64,000 bases of DNA from Candidatus Avelusimicrobium pullarium (GCA_944323745.1 CALUTQ010000001.1:1-64000); one strand, 5' to 3'. Positions 26,714 to 36,103 are shown, numbered from the stretch's first letter. Numbers and translations: made by a program. The notes: generated from the letters alone by a model not told the origin.

Positions 26714-29228
26714 CACTTTAGAAGTTTTGGCTAATTACTTAGAAGAAGCCCGCATTGTGGGGCCAAAAGAGGCGTTTTATAAAATATTAGGCAATGACCG
26801 GGTACCCTACCATGCCATTCCCGGGTTGGAAGACATCCCTTATGTTTGCTTGCGTTTGCCAACCGGCGGAGGAAAGACCTTTTTGGCTACCCATACTGTC
26901 AAATTAGCCGCACAACACTATGTGGATAAGGATTATCCAATGGTATTGTGGTTAACCCCTACATCGGCCATTAAACAACAAACCATAGAAACCTTAAAGA
27001 ACCCAACCCACCCCAATAGGGAAGTATTAGACGCCGCTTTTAAAGGGAATGTGGCCATTTTTGATATTGATGATTTTGCAAACCTTCGTCCAACTGATAT
27101 TGCCAACAAAACCTGTGTGTTTGTTTCTACTGTGCAATCTTTTAATGTAAAAGATACAGACATCCGCAATATATATGCGGATAATGAAAGTTTGGAGCCT
27201 CATTTTAAGGTTATTCCCGAAATTTATCTAGAATCTTTAGAAAAGGTAGAGAGTGGAAAGCCGGATGCTGGCCGGGTGAAAAACTCCTTTGCTAATTTAT
27301 TGCACATGCACCAGCCTATTGTGATTGTAGACGAAGCACACAAGGCCGTAACAGAGTTAAACAGGGAAATTATGAAGCGTTTAAACCCTGCCTGCATTGT
27401 AGAGTTTACAGCCACTCCTAACGAAAAGGAAAGTAATGTATTATACCGGGTGAGTGCGGTGGAACTAAAAGCCGAAGAAATGATAAAACTACCCATTATG
27501 CTGACGGAAACACAAACCTGGCAACAAAGTTTAACAGAAGCCTGCCTAATGAGAAATAAATTAGCGCAAGATGCTAAACTGGAAAAAGAATATATCCGTC
27601 CTATTGTATTAATCCAGGCCGAAAGCAAAGGGCAGGAAATTACTGAAGATATTATCAAGCAATATCTAATTGATAATGAACATATTTCAGCAGATCGTAT
27701 TGCAATTGCCACAGGAGAACAAAAAGAATTAGATGGAATTAACGTATTAGATCCCAATTGCCCCATAGACTTTATTATTACAAAGCAGGCCTTGCGAGAA
27801 GGATGGGACTGTCCGTTTGCATATATTTTCTGCTCTGTGGCTCAAACTAGGTCCTTAACTGCAGTAGAACAGTTTTTAGGCCGTATTTTGCGCATGCCTT
27901 ATGCAAAACGGCGCTCCCAAGCCGATTTGAATAAAGCATATGCCTATGTGTCCAGTGCGTGCTGGACTAATGCCGTAGCCAAACTAAAAGATAGTTTGGT
28001 AGAAATGGGTTTTGATGAACAAGAAAGCCAAGAGTATTTAAAGCCCGAACCCAGCAAATTGGGTTTGACATATTCTTTTACAACCAGCCCAGTAGATACT
28101 TCTACCCTAACCGCAGAAGAAAAACAAGAGTTAGCCTTGCAACAACTTCCAGATGGGCGGGTAACTGTACAGGTAAAAACAGATATTCAACCGGCTCTGA
28201 GAGATAAGTTTGCAAGATTGCTTCCCAAACAAGAAGCTATTGCTTTTTTTAATACTTGCAATATAATTACCCCAAAAGAACCTTCTTTTGCTGAAAAAGG
28301 GGAGAAATTCTCTGTTCCACAATTGTGTTTATTTACAGATGACTCCTGGAACGTCATCCAAGATAGAGAATTTTACTTGCCTAATGGCTGGAAATTGTTA
28401 GATTTTCCTGCTGAGCTTACAGCGGCAGATTTCTCTATTGCCCAAAATGGGAAAATTTTTGAAATTGATATAGACGGAAAACGAGTTACAGAACGCGTAG
28501 CAAGCCGCTTATTTTTACATAATGTGGAAGAGGTAGAGGCAGCTTGGACCAATTTAGAATTATCCCGCTGGCTGGACCGGGAAATTCCCCAAATAGATGT
28601 GCCTCAACCAGTATTATTGGAATTTCTACGCCGTGTGGTTGATTTTTTAACTGTTACCCGTAAAATCAATATCAACTCTTTGGTGCGGACTAAATTTTTA
28701 TTGGCTAAGGCAATTGATCAGAAAATCGACTCTTACCGTAAACAGGCCTATGCCAAAGGATATCAAGACCAATTATTCCATTTAGGCACAGTAGAAACAA
28801 AAATGGATTATTCCTTTACCTTTGGTCCTAACTATCCTTTGAACTCCAAATATGAGGGATCTAAACGCTTTAATAAGCATTTTTATAGTTTTATTGGACA
28901 AATGAATAACGAAGAGGCTGAATGCGCCCAAGCAATAGACTCTATGCCAGAAGTTAAATATTGGGTTCGGAACATAGAAAAATCGGCTTACTCCTTCTCT
29001 TTACCCACTTCTACGGATCGGTTCTATCCGGACTTTATTGCTTTATTAAACGATGGCAGATTATTAGCGGTGGAATATAAAGGAGAACATTTGATTTCAG
29101 CCCAAGACGCTCAGGAGAAAGAGAATATAGGCAAATTATGGGCTGAAAAGAGTCATGGAAAATGCTTATTTGCTATGGTTACTAAAGATAACTATCGGTC
29201 TATACTCCAGAATATATGCCAGGGATAA
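26685..29228 (+). CDS. res: Type III restriction-modification endonuclease/helicase (Res)
   Basis: An 847-residue SF2 helicase-nuclease. Walker A LPTGGGKTFLATH lies near residue 62, the Walker B box DEAHKAV near 218, motif III FTATPNE near 243 and motif VI QFLGRILRMP near 403. The C-terminal nuclease core is FYPDFIALLNDGR followed by LAVEYKGEH (D...E-x-K, about 783-803). The start ATG lies within the last codons of the DUF3800 gene. It works with Mod, moving along DNA and cutting when two unmethylated sites meet. All motifs present. A clear terminator follows at 29,271. Confidence 0.93.
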   Translation: MFQLKNYQNNTLEVLANYLEEARIVGPKEAFYKILGNDRVPYHAIPGLEDIPYVCLRLPTGGGKTFLATHTVKLAAQHYVDKDYPMVLWLTPTSAIKQQTIETLKNPTHPNREVLDAAFKGNVAIFDIDDFANLRPTDIANKTCVFVSTVQSFNVKDTDIRNIYADNESLEPHFKVIPEIYLESLEKVESGKPDAGRVKNSFANLLHMHQPIVIVDEAHKAVTELNREIMKRLNPACIVEFTATPNEKESNVLYRVSAVELKAEEMIKLPIMLTETQTWQQSLTEACLMRNKLAQDAKLEKEYIRPIVLIQAESKGQEITEDIIKQYLIDNEHISADRIAIATGEQKELDGINVLDPNCPIDFIITKQALREGWDCPFAYIFCSVAQTRSLTAVEQFLGRILRMPYAKRRSQADLNKAYAYVSSACWTNAVAKLKDSLVEMGFDEQESQEYLKPEPSKLGLTYSFTTSPVDTSTLTAEEKQELALQQLPDGRVTVQVKTDIQPALRDKFARLLPKQEAIAFFNTCNIITPKEPSFAEKGEKFSVPQLCLFTDDSWNVIQDREFYLPNGWKLLDFPAELTAADFSIAQNGKIFEIDIDGKRVTERVASRLFLHNVEEVEAAWTNLELSRWLDREIPQIDVPQPVLLEFLRRVVDFLTVTRKININSLVRTKFLLAKAIDQKIDSYRKQAYAKGYQDQLFHLGTVETKMDYSFTFGPNYPLNSKYEGSKRFNKHFYSFIGQMNNEEAECAQAIDSMPEVKYWVRNIEKSAYSFSLPTSTDRFYPDFIALLNDGRLLAVEYKGEHLISAQDAQEKENIGKLWAEKSHGKCLFAMVTKDNYRSILQNICQG

Positions 29229-29270
29229 ACATTTCATAAGCCAAAAACTCTACATAAAAATAAATAGATG

Positions 29271-29303
29271 AAAGGCTCTAGCTACATACTGGAGTCTTTT
29301 ATT
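29271..29303 (+). terminator. Terminator of the type III RM operon
   Basis: AAAGGCTCTAG pairs with CTGGAGTCTTT (11 bp including two G-U wobbles) around a CTACATA loop, followed by T-rich sequence, 43 bp after the res stop. Confidence 0.7.
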
Positions 29304-29353
29304 TTCTATTAATAGCATTTATCAATCGCTTTCAATTGAAACTTCCTGAGAAT

Positions 29354-31513
29354 TTATAAGCTCCTAATAAGAGACATAATATCTGTCCTCTCTTTTCCAA
29401 GAGCTTGGTCGGTAATATCGATAGCAGGTTGGAAAATGCTTAAATTCCCTTCAAAGTGGTTAAACTCATTAATAAGAGTCTTCTTTGAAGTTAGACGAAT
29501 ACGATAGCGAATTTGCATAGGATCATTTCCATTAGGAAAAGCCTTATCTATTATTTGCCCGAGTTGCTTATTTTCTCTGGTATCAATATTAAATTTCTCA
29601 ACAAGATTTTTCTCAACACACAGACGTAAAAACAAATATTCAAATGAATGGCATAGTGTTCTATCTAATAAAGGAAATTTTTCCTCATTTACTAGGTGCA
29701 CTCCATCCACCGTTTTAGTAAGTATATCTTTCACAGAAACCTGATAACTACTAGGAAGGGATTGTTCCTGACGACCAAACAACTCTGAATATGCCTTTGC
29801 AATATCTACTTTTCCTGTTTTATATCCATGCATTACTTCCGTTAATTCTTCAAATAAATTTTTATTATTAATAATATTTGCATAACCACGCATAAAAGGA
29901 ATCATGGAAATTAAAAATAACTCTTTATTACGCACTTCTTGGGGAATCTGTTCTCTAAAGGCTTTCAAAAGTTTTTCCAGACTAATTAACATCCCCTTTT
30001 CAAGATCGCTTAAAGGAACAAATCCATTATCCCCATCTTCGGTATTATTTAATAGATAAAGCTTAAAACTGCCTTTATGCTGGCCCTCAAGGAGACGGAC
30101 TAAGTCTAAATTATGAGTGAGGATAATTCTTTTTTTATTATGTAAGATTTTGGCAATAGCATACACAACTTTATTCTTATATATAGAATCAAAGCTGGAT
30201 ACCGGATCATCTATTACTACTATTGAACAATCTGAGTTCTTGGCTTTCAGGAATTCAAAAGTTAGGGATAAGAAGTTTTGTTCTCCTGTACTTAATGGCA
30301 ATTTTTTCCTATCTGTTTCCAAAAATTCTTGATCATTCAAGACAATACGAAGATGATGATGTGGATCTCTATCCAATTTTAGAGTCTTGTTCATGCTATT
30401 ACTGATTATTTCCTGGATGTAAAGACAATCCTCATCACTAATAGTTGGTTGATTCTGTAAAATACGCTCATACTCAGCATAATTGGCAAAAAGTGGACTC
30501 TGTTCTGTCAGCTCCAGAATGTTATTTTCTAGTAATACACTATATAGATTTTTATAACCAGTTATTGTGCGGGCTAAGGCTCCCATTTCTTTCATACTTC
30601 CGGTAGAAACAGCATTTAACAGACATTGTTTGATGCCAAAAGGATCCTCAGAAGGTAGAATATTGACTGCTTGTTCTATAGCTTGCCTAACTTTATCGTC
30701 TAATGCCTCTAGCGTCTCCTTTTTCCGGGTTGTTTTTTGAGCTAACAATTTTTTCCGATCAATATTTTGATTATCACATACAATACATTGGTCTTTTTGA
30801 AAGCGATCAAGAATTTTAATTGCTTCTGTATTTTCTTCAATTTCCGTTACATGTATATTTGGAGAAATATGGCCCTTCATTAATTCTTCAAATTTTTTGA
30901 TTATTGAGTTCTTATCTGCCAGATCTTTCTGAAGAAATAGGAGTTTATTTTCATCGTAGTGAGGAATTGATTGTTTGGTCAAAGACTGTAATAAATTTAT
31001 AAGATCCTCTGCTGTGTAGGAAGAGCCCTTGGATCTACTATTAGCACAATCTTTGATAAAATCAATCAACTTCCGCTTTGATAACAACCCTATTAGCGGA
31101 CTACTAGCAGACGAAATATTGAAAGTGGTTTTTATTAACTGTAAAATATCCCCAATAACCTTTTTGCGATCTTCCTCAACCTGTTTTTGTAATTCGAATT
31201 CACGCTGAATATTATCTCCAAGTAAAAAATCACGTGCCTCTCCATTAATAATATTACGATTATTTTGGTCATTAATAACATGAAAAATGCTTTTAGGATC
31301 CTGATAGTCTCTCCCTTCTAAGGAAAATTCTACCTTTGTGTTTGGGGCAGATTCTAATACTTTGATCAAACTACTTTTCCCTGTACCATTCGGCCCGTAG
31401 ATGACTGCAATATTTTGGGAGCCAGAAAAGTGAATTTCATTATTACGTGCAAAGGGGCTAAAATCTCTTGTAAAAATATTTTGGTTTTCAATTTTTTTAA
31501 ATACAAGTAACAT
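29354..31513 (-). CDS. AAA_13 family ATPase resembling RloC/PrrC anticodon-nuclease proteins
   Basis: A 719-residue ABC-type ATPase: Walker A YGPNGTGKSSLI near residue 40, a CxxC zinc-hook-like CIVCDNQ near 245 between coiled coils, ABC signature LSTGEQNFL near 420, Walker B VVIDDPVSSFDS near 448 and H-loop LTHNLDL near 475. This is the AAA_13 architecture shared with RloC and PrrC, whose C-terminal domain cuts tRNA anticodons. Here the C-terminus has an R-x3-E (RLCVE) and a later N-H (FNHFE) that could form the nuclease triad, but spacing differs from PrrC and I am not certain. Stand-alone on the - strand. Likely defence or abortive infection. Confidence 0.8.
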   Translation of the reverse strand: MLLVFKKIENQNIFTRDFSPFARNNEIHFSGSQNIAVIYGPNGTGKSSLIKVLESAPNTKVEFSLEGRDYQDPKSIFHVINDQNNRNIINGEARDFLLGDNIQREFELQKQVEEDRKKVIGDILQLIKTTFNISSASSPLIGLLSKRKLIDFIKDCANSRSKGSSYTAEDLINLLQSLTKQSIPHYDENKLLFLQKDLADKNSIIKKFEELMKGHISPNIHVTEIEENTEAIKILDRFQKDQCIVCDNQNIDRKKLLAQKTTRKKETLEALDDKVRQAIEQAVNILPSEDPFGIKQCLLNAVSTGSMKEMGALARTITGYKNLYSVLLENNILELTEQSPLFANYAEYERILQNQPTISDEDCLYIQEIISNSMNKTLKLDRDPHHHLRIVLNDQEFLETDRKKLPLSTGEQNFLSLTFEFLKAKNSDCSIVVIDDPVSSFDSIYKNKVVYAIAKILHNKKRIILTHNLDLVRLLEGQHKGSFKLYLLNNTEDGDNGFVPLSDLEKGMLISLEKLLKAFREQIPQEVRNKELFLISMIPFMRGYANIINNKNLFEELTEVMHGYKTGKVDIAKAYSELFGRQEQSLPSSYQVSVKDILTKTVDGVHLVNEEKFPLLDRTLCHSFEYLFLRLCVEKNLVEKFNIDTRENKQLGQIIDKAFPNGNDPMQIRYRIRLTSKKTLINEFNHFEGNLSIFQPAIDITDQALGKERTDIMSLIRSL

Positions 31514-31822
31514 TTTTGTATATCTCCTTTATTCCTTAAGATTCACTCACGTAACAGTGTGTTAGTATTGGATCTTGAAAATATAACTTGATAAATATTA
31601 ATAAGTAGAGTTATAGGATGTAACGCAAGTAAGGACAGACAATGAAATAATCCAGAGGTCCAATTATTAAAACAAGATAACTACTTCGTGAAGTATCTAA
31701 ACTTTGGCAATTATTGTTGCAACAGTTATATTACTATATATTTTAGATTAGTTTTATTATATTTCTAGATTCTATCTTGTAGAACCACCTCCTTCCCTAC
31801 ATCTCTAAATTGTCTTCTGATA
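31514..31822. other. AT-rich intergenic region without a visible gene
   Basis: Upstream of the AAA_13 gene. It should hold that gene's promoter, but no convincing box can be singled out in such AT-rich sequence. Confidence 0.4.
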
Positions 31823-31940
31823 TCTTTCCAAATCCTATTTAAAGATTACCTTGTAATCTTGCCAAGTCTACTTCGTACCCTTGGCACTATACACTTATAT
31901 CTTCTTTACTTATGTCTATTATTTATCTATATCTACTAAC
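31823..31940. repeat. Element-end repeat, copy A (copy B at 41,846-41,957)
   Basis: From TTTCCAAATCCTA through ATTATTTATCTATATCT to CTAACC this segment matches 41,846-41,962 over about 115 bp with scattered differences, in the same orientation. Here it lies directly downstream of the Rep-Cro regulator pair. A reversed ATAAGTGTATA core also occurs inside it. Confidence 0.65.
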
Positions 31941-31941
31941 C

Positions 31942-32160
31942 TTACTTATTCTTACATAATATACACACCTCTTCCTCATCCCTGTCCCCTCTGTTTATTA
32001 ATTGCTCAATCTGATAAATTTGCAACTTTTGGGGGCGCGTATGCCCGTTAAGCCATTTGTTGATTGATACATAAGAAACCCCCAATAATTGGGCCAGTTC
32101 TGCCTGTGTAAGTCTGTTTTTAAGTCTATAGTCTTCCAACTGTTTAATTAAGTTATCCAT
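31942..32160 (-). CDS. Cro/C1-type regulator of the Rep element, paralogue of the one at 19,396
   Basis: A 72-residue protein from the ATG at 32,160 (MDNLIKQLEDYRLKNRLTQA); the start is fixed by AAAGGAG seven bases upstream. The helix-turn-helix is LTQAELAQLLGVSYVSINKW and is followed by LNGHTRPQKLQIYQIEQL, matching the regulator at 19,396 almost residue for residue. It ends in a Cys-containing tail (CILCKNK). It follows Rep by 25 bp in the same direction. Probably controls Rep through the palindromic repeats upstream at 33,328-33,570. Confidence 0.82.
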   Translation of the reverse strand: MDNLIKQLEDYRLKNRLTQAELAQLLGVSYVSINKWLNGHTRPQKLQIYQIEQLINRGDRDEEEVCILCKNK

Positions 32161-32185
32161 TTTATTACTCCTTTGTATTCCCCTG

Positions 32186-33262
32186 TTAGTAATCAATTAT
32201 TTCTTTGGTCCTCATATCCACCCGAATAGGCTTAAAATCTCTAATCGTCCGTTTGATTTTTCTAATTGTCTGGTCCCGCTTAGTCTTAAAATATTCGGCT
32301 AATTTCTCTTGTTTATTCTTTGCGGCGCTGTACTGCATATATTGCTTTTTCCCTCCAGCGTATCTCTCTTCAATAGGATTAAACATTTCCTTAACGGTAT
32401 TGGCTCCCAACTTTTTTTCTAGATTTTCCAACCCTTTGTATATGAGAATATCGCTAGTGGAGAATCCGCCCCTTATGGCTTCTTTTATTTGCCTTAGTTC
32501 TGCTTCTTTGGAACACCCAGCAGGGGGTAAATTGTTTAGCACCTCATTAGAGAAACTTATCAGCAACTCCCTGGCTAATTTACTATCCCACACTTCCCGT
32601 AATGTAAATTTCCCACTACATTGCTTAAACTTGGATAAATTAGCCTTTACGGAAGGGCTATTATAAAAAGTGGCTTCATATCTAAGCACTTGCTTCCCTT
32701 GCTCTAGCAACTTGCCATAGATTTCTTTGTTTTCCTTGTTATATAGGCTCTTTCCCACTATTTCCTTGGTTGTTTTGTCATAAAAAGCGATGTCTCGGCT
32801 GTCCAGGCTTATACCCACTTTATACCCGTCTCTTCTGTCTTTTCTATAGTGATGAAATTCAAGCGCATTATATCCTTTAGTTAAAGCCTTCCCAAACCGC
32901 TTGAACAAGGCGGTCATAGAAGTAGTTATAGGCAAAATAATGTTCTTTCCATACTCCAGATAATAAATCTGTGCGTTATATATCGCTTCTTTGGGCACAT
33001 CTACGCCGTTTCTGGTAAATTCGCATTGAATAGCTGTCACTAACTCATCCAAGTCCGCATCCGTGGCTTCCGCCAGGTTATTGCCAAATAAACATCTTGG
33101 TGCGGCTACATCAAATACAACCTGTTGTTTTTTGCTGTGATAAGACACCACAGGTTTATTGTGGGGATTCTTAATTCTCTGGGCTTTCAAGGCCTCTATC
33201 GCCCCAGGCCACAATTCTTTTACATTTTCTGGTTCAATACCACCTTTTATTCGATCTATCAT
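32186..33262 (-). CDS. Phage/plasmid replication initiator, gene II/X-like
   Basis: A 358-residue protein. The central part (LEFHHYRKDRRDGYKVGIS, DSRDIAFYDKTTKE, then VLRYEATFYN) fits the gene II/X family of filamentous-phage and plasmid replication proteins, with the typical late Y-D-K and R-Y-E strands. Such proteins nick the origin to start rolling-circle replication. A GAGGAG site lies 11 bases before the ATG. Downstream is the Cro-like regulator; upstream (33.3-33.6 kb) are palindromic direct repeats. It therefore marks an integrated or decayed replicon. The catalytic tyrosines cannot be assigned with confidence by eye. Confidence 0.7.
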   Translation of the reverse strand: MIDRIKGGIEPENVKELWPGAIEALKAQRIKNPHNKPVVSYHSKKQQVVFDVAAPRCLFGNNLAEATDADLDELVTAIQCEFTRNGVDVPKEAIYNAQIYYLEYGKNIILPITTSMTALFKRFGKALTKGYNALEFHHYRKDRRDGYKVGISLDSRDIAFYDKTTKEIVGKSLYNKENKEIYGKLLEQGKQVLRYEATFYNSPSVKANLSKFKQCSGKFTLREVWDSKLARELLISFSNEVLNNLPPAGCSKEAELRQIKEAIRGGFSTSDILIYKGLENLEKKLGANTVKEMFNPIEERYAGGKKQYMQYSAAKNKQEKLAEYFKTKRDQTIRKIKRTIRDFKPIRVDMRTKEIIDY

Positions 33263-33327
33263 ATTTGTCGAATCTCCTCAGTTCAAATCCAAGATTTTTC
33301 AATCTGGGAACTCTTTCGGGTTCAACA

Positions 33328-33570
33328 AATGTATAAGTGTATACCTTCTTTAATCTCTCTTAATAAAAGTTATGGGCTTTCTGGGTGGCCTTATAAACTG
33401 CCATTAGAACCTATAAATCCCGTTATAATTTCTTATCCTTCCTTGCTACTTAATGTATAAGTGTATACCAAGTACAATTCCTATTTACGGTATGGCACTT
33501 TCAACCTATATATCTGGGGCATTTTAGGCAAAAATCTTCCTCCCTTCTATATAATGGGTAAGTGTATACC
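33328..33570 (+). repeat. Three operator/iteron-like repeats upstream of Rep
   Basis: AATGTATAAGTGTATACC occurs at 33,328-33,345 and 33,452-33,469 and AATGGGTAAGTGTATACC at 33,553-33,570. The core GTATAAGTGTATAC is itself an inverted repeat (GTATA/TATAC). Position upstream of Rep and the regulator suggests an origin or an operator. Confidence 0.7.
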
Positions 33571-34020
33571 ATTTTTAACTTTTGCTTAGAAATATTGCAT
33601 TAGGTAAACAGCCTAGGAGTGCACCCACGCTTTGCACAAGAGTGCACAAGCCTTCTTATTTCCAGAATCTTATTATGAGAAATATAATTCACAGATGATA
33701 GAGGCAAAAATCTACTTTTATGAAAGTAGTGAAGTAACTTCGGAAAATTCTATAGAATAAGCAGACAACTACCCCATCAAGAGAGGTCCGTCAAAATACC
33801 TGTCTTCTTAAATTAAAAGTTTATACAGGTAACGCTGTAAAAAACATTCTTTTCCCAATGAGGATAAATTGTGCGATATAGCCTTGTAATCCAAATAAGT
33901 CAGTTGTGGAGTCCAGCCCCAAAGTAGGCGTCTAGACAGACTGAATACACGCCGCAAATAGAGCAATACTAATGCTAGCTAGACACAAAAACATGTCCTT
34001 TCCATAACAAAATTATATCT
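33571..34020. other. Intergenic region beyond the Rep repeats
   Basis: Positions 33,571-33,625 continue the similarity to the 36.5-kb copy (TTGCTTAGAAATAT, GGTAAACAGCC, AGGAGTGC). Two GAGTGCAC words lie at 33,617-33,649. The remainder to 34,020 shows no gene or recognisable signal. Confidence 0.45.
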
Positions 34021-34773
34021 TTATTGCTTTTTCTGCTTTTTCTCTAAAGTTTCAAGCATGTCCGTCGTCCCAGTATTAAACAACCAAGAAGGGATCGAAG
34101 TCAAAGCCACCTTCCTATCCACTTCATTGTTAATATTTTCTAATAGAGAAATCCAACGATATATAAACTTTTCACCTTCTGAGTCAGGAACTAAATATCT
34201 AAAAATCCATCCTTTTTCTCCTTTTTCCATTATCAATTCGAACTTAAAATTATTTTTAATTAGAATGGTAACATAAGCAATGTTTATAGGATTCCCATCA
34301 TTATCCCTTATAATTCTTTCCTCAATTTTTTCTATTTTAGCAAAAGAGGGCTCTTTCATATAAATAAGAACATCAATAGCACTGAGAATATGATGCTTTA
34401 TATCTCTGACTTGTTTGGCAACAGCTAAAAACTCTTTCAGCCCTTCCTTCTCAAATAATTCTCTCCTTAAATCCTGTTCAGTTAAAATATGTTTTTTATA
34501 GCTCCAATAACCTAGCACAACACTATCTTCAATTTTGGAACCCTCCAAATCATCAAATAATACCGTCGCTTCATTCTGAGCTTTTATATTACCCAGTTTC
34601 CCTTTCCACAAAACCTGTAAAGCATATTGAGGAGTTTGGATGACATAAGCATGGTATTTGTTATATCCCCAATATATTCCCAAACCTAATACTCCACATA
34701 ACAAGACTCCTAGTAGAATAATTACTAAAATCTGTATTACTTTAGCTAAAGATAGGGGTTTTGAAGTTTCCAT
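34021..34773 (-). CDS. Uncharacterised single-pass membrane protein
   Basis: A 250-residue protein with one N-terminal membrane helix at about residues 12-34 (ILVIILLGVLLCGVLGLGIYW) and a periplasmic or extracytoplasmic remainder with mixed strands (YVTILIKNNFKFELIMEKGE). The C-terminus is Lys/Gln-rich (LEKKQKKQ). No family recognised; the fold of the soluble part resembles small stress-type DUF4878-like domains only vaguely. Third gene of a leftward cluster with a small membrane protein and a Sel1 lipoprotein, so probably an envelope function. Confidence 0.6.
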   Translation of the reverse strand: METSKPLSLAKVIQILVIILLGVLLCGVLGLGIYWGYNKYHAYVIQTPQYALQVLWKGKLGNIKAQNEATVLFDDLEGSKIEDSVVLGYWSYKKHILTEQDLRRELFEKEGLKEFLAVAKQVRDIKHHILSAIDVLIYMKEPSFAKIEKIEERIIRDNDGNPINIAYVTILIKNNFKFELIMEKGEKGWIFRYLVPDSEGEKFIYRWISLLENINNEVDRKVALTSIPSWLFNTGTTDMLETLEKKQKKQ

Positions 34774-34843
34774 TTTCTCTCCAATTATTATTTTGTTTAT
34801 TTTTGTTATATCATTAGTAGGTTTTGCTAAATTTTATTTCTTT

Positions 34844-34996
34844 TCAGAAAAAACACCTATTATGCCACAAACAATTAATTATAAATACGATGCTGATAGG
34901 AAGCAATAATAAACTTAGTTTTAATTGTAAATATGTTAGACATCCCATTACTGCACATAAAATGATTATGGCCAAAATAGAAAAAATTTTTTCCAT
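34844..34996 (-). CDS. Small membrane protein, 50 residues
   Basis: An open frame from the ATG at 34,996 to a TGA at 34,844. TAGGAG lies seven bases before the start. The protein (MEKIFSILAIIILCAVMGCL then LSLLLLPISIVFIINCLW) consists of two hydrophobic helices joined by a short polar turn. It lies between the Sel1 lipoprotein gene (17 bp away) and the single-pass membrane protein gene, all on the - strand, which supports a three-gene envelope operon. No known family. Confidence 0.55.
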   Translation of the reverse strand: MEKIFSILAIIILCAVMGCLTYLQLKLSLLLLPISIVFIINCLWHNRCFF

Positions 34997-35013
34997 AAAT
35001 ATACTCCTACATC

Positions 35014-36015
35014 TTAATTTTGTTTTTGTAGCCAGAGTTTAGCTGGCAGAAAATTCAAATCTGCAGCTTTTTGTATTAATTTCTTTCCTTTTTGTTTATC
35101 TTGCTGCACCCCTGTTCCATTAAAATAAGATAATCCCAAATAAAATAATCCAGGCTCAGACAGGGGATAATCATCTAAAAATAATTCTTCTAGATATTTG
35201 CTCCCTTTCATTATATTTTGGGTAGTTCCGATTCCTTCATAATAAAGTAAGCCCAGTAACATCTTAGCCTCTACATAATCTTGTTCAGCAGCTCGTTGCA
35301 CAAGAATAAACCCCGTTTTCTGATCTGCAGGTATAACTTCTCCCCGAAGGTAAAAATTAGCAGTTGTATATTGGGCAGGGGGATATCCTTTGTTGGCAGA
35401 CTCTGAAAACCATTGAAAAGCTTTTTTCATGTTTTGAGGAACAATTTCCCCTTCTAGATAGATAATTCCTAACAAATATTGAGGCAGAGCATACCCCTTT
35501 TCGGCATTTGTACGAGTCCACTGAAGTATTTCTTCTGCTCGTTCCTTTCTTGTTTTAGGATTCTCATAAAGCATCTTCACAAATCGTACTTGAGCTTGGA
35601 TATTACCATGTTTTATTGCATCAATTAAATATTTCTTAGCTTTCTCTTTGTCCTCTTTGACGCCAAGACCAACCATATAGAACATAGATAATTGATCCAT
35701 GGCAACGCTGTTCCCTTTATCGGCAGCCTGAGACAATAACTCTATAGCTTTGCTATATTCGTTTTGTTCAGCATGTTTTTTTGCTTGAATGATCAGCGGA
35801 TCTTCTGATTCTTTCCAGGCATTACCCATATTAGTCCATTCGTTCAAACCGATATTGTTAGGCTGAGCGACATCTGCTTGCGTTATTCCAATAGAAGATT
35901 CAACTTTTTGTGGTACGGATTCAGATCTATTTACATTTTGTGCAAATTGCTCTTGTTGGCCACATCCCATACTAAGCAATCCTACTCCGAACAAAATTAT
36001 TAATACTTGTTTCAT
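35014..36015 (-). CDS. Sel1-repeat lipoprotein
   Basis: A 333-residue protein with a lipoprotein signal (MKQVLIILFGVGLLSMGC; Cys at 18). After a polar linker come tandem Sel1-like repeats of about 36 residues, for example AMDQLSMFYMVGLGVKEDKE, LLGIIYLEGEIVPQNMKKAF, TTANFYLRGEVIPADQKTGF, LLGLLYYEGIGTTQNIMKGS and LGLSYFNGTGVQQDKQKGKK. Sel1 repeats form helical solenoids that bind protein partners. It heads the leftward envelope operon. The partner is unknown; accessory-region location suggests cargo. Confidence 0.82.
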   Translation of the reverse strand: MKQVLIILFGVGLLSMGCGQQEQFAQNVNRSESVPQKVESSIGITQADVAQPNNIGLNEWTNMGNAWKESEDPLIIQAKKHAEQNEYSKAIELLSQAADKGNSVAMDQLSMFYMVGLGVKEDKEKAKKYLIDAIKHGNIQAQVRFVKMLYENPKTRKERAEEILQWTRTNAEKGYALPQYLLGIIYLEGEIVPQNMKKAFQWFSESANKGYPPAQYTTANFYLRGEVIPADQKTGFILVQRAAEQDYVEAKMLLGLLYYEGIGTTQNIMKGSKYLEELFLDDYPLSEPGLFYLGLSYFNGTGVQQDKQKGKKLIQKAADLNFLPAKLWLQKQN

Positions 36016-36103
36016 TTTTTATCTTTCTCCTGAAGTACCCAAATAAAAACAGCTGTTATGCCTAGATTTTGAGAATTGGCCCCAATATAAAAATATTCCC
36101 ATG

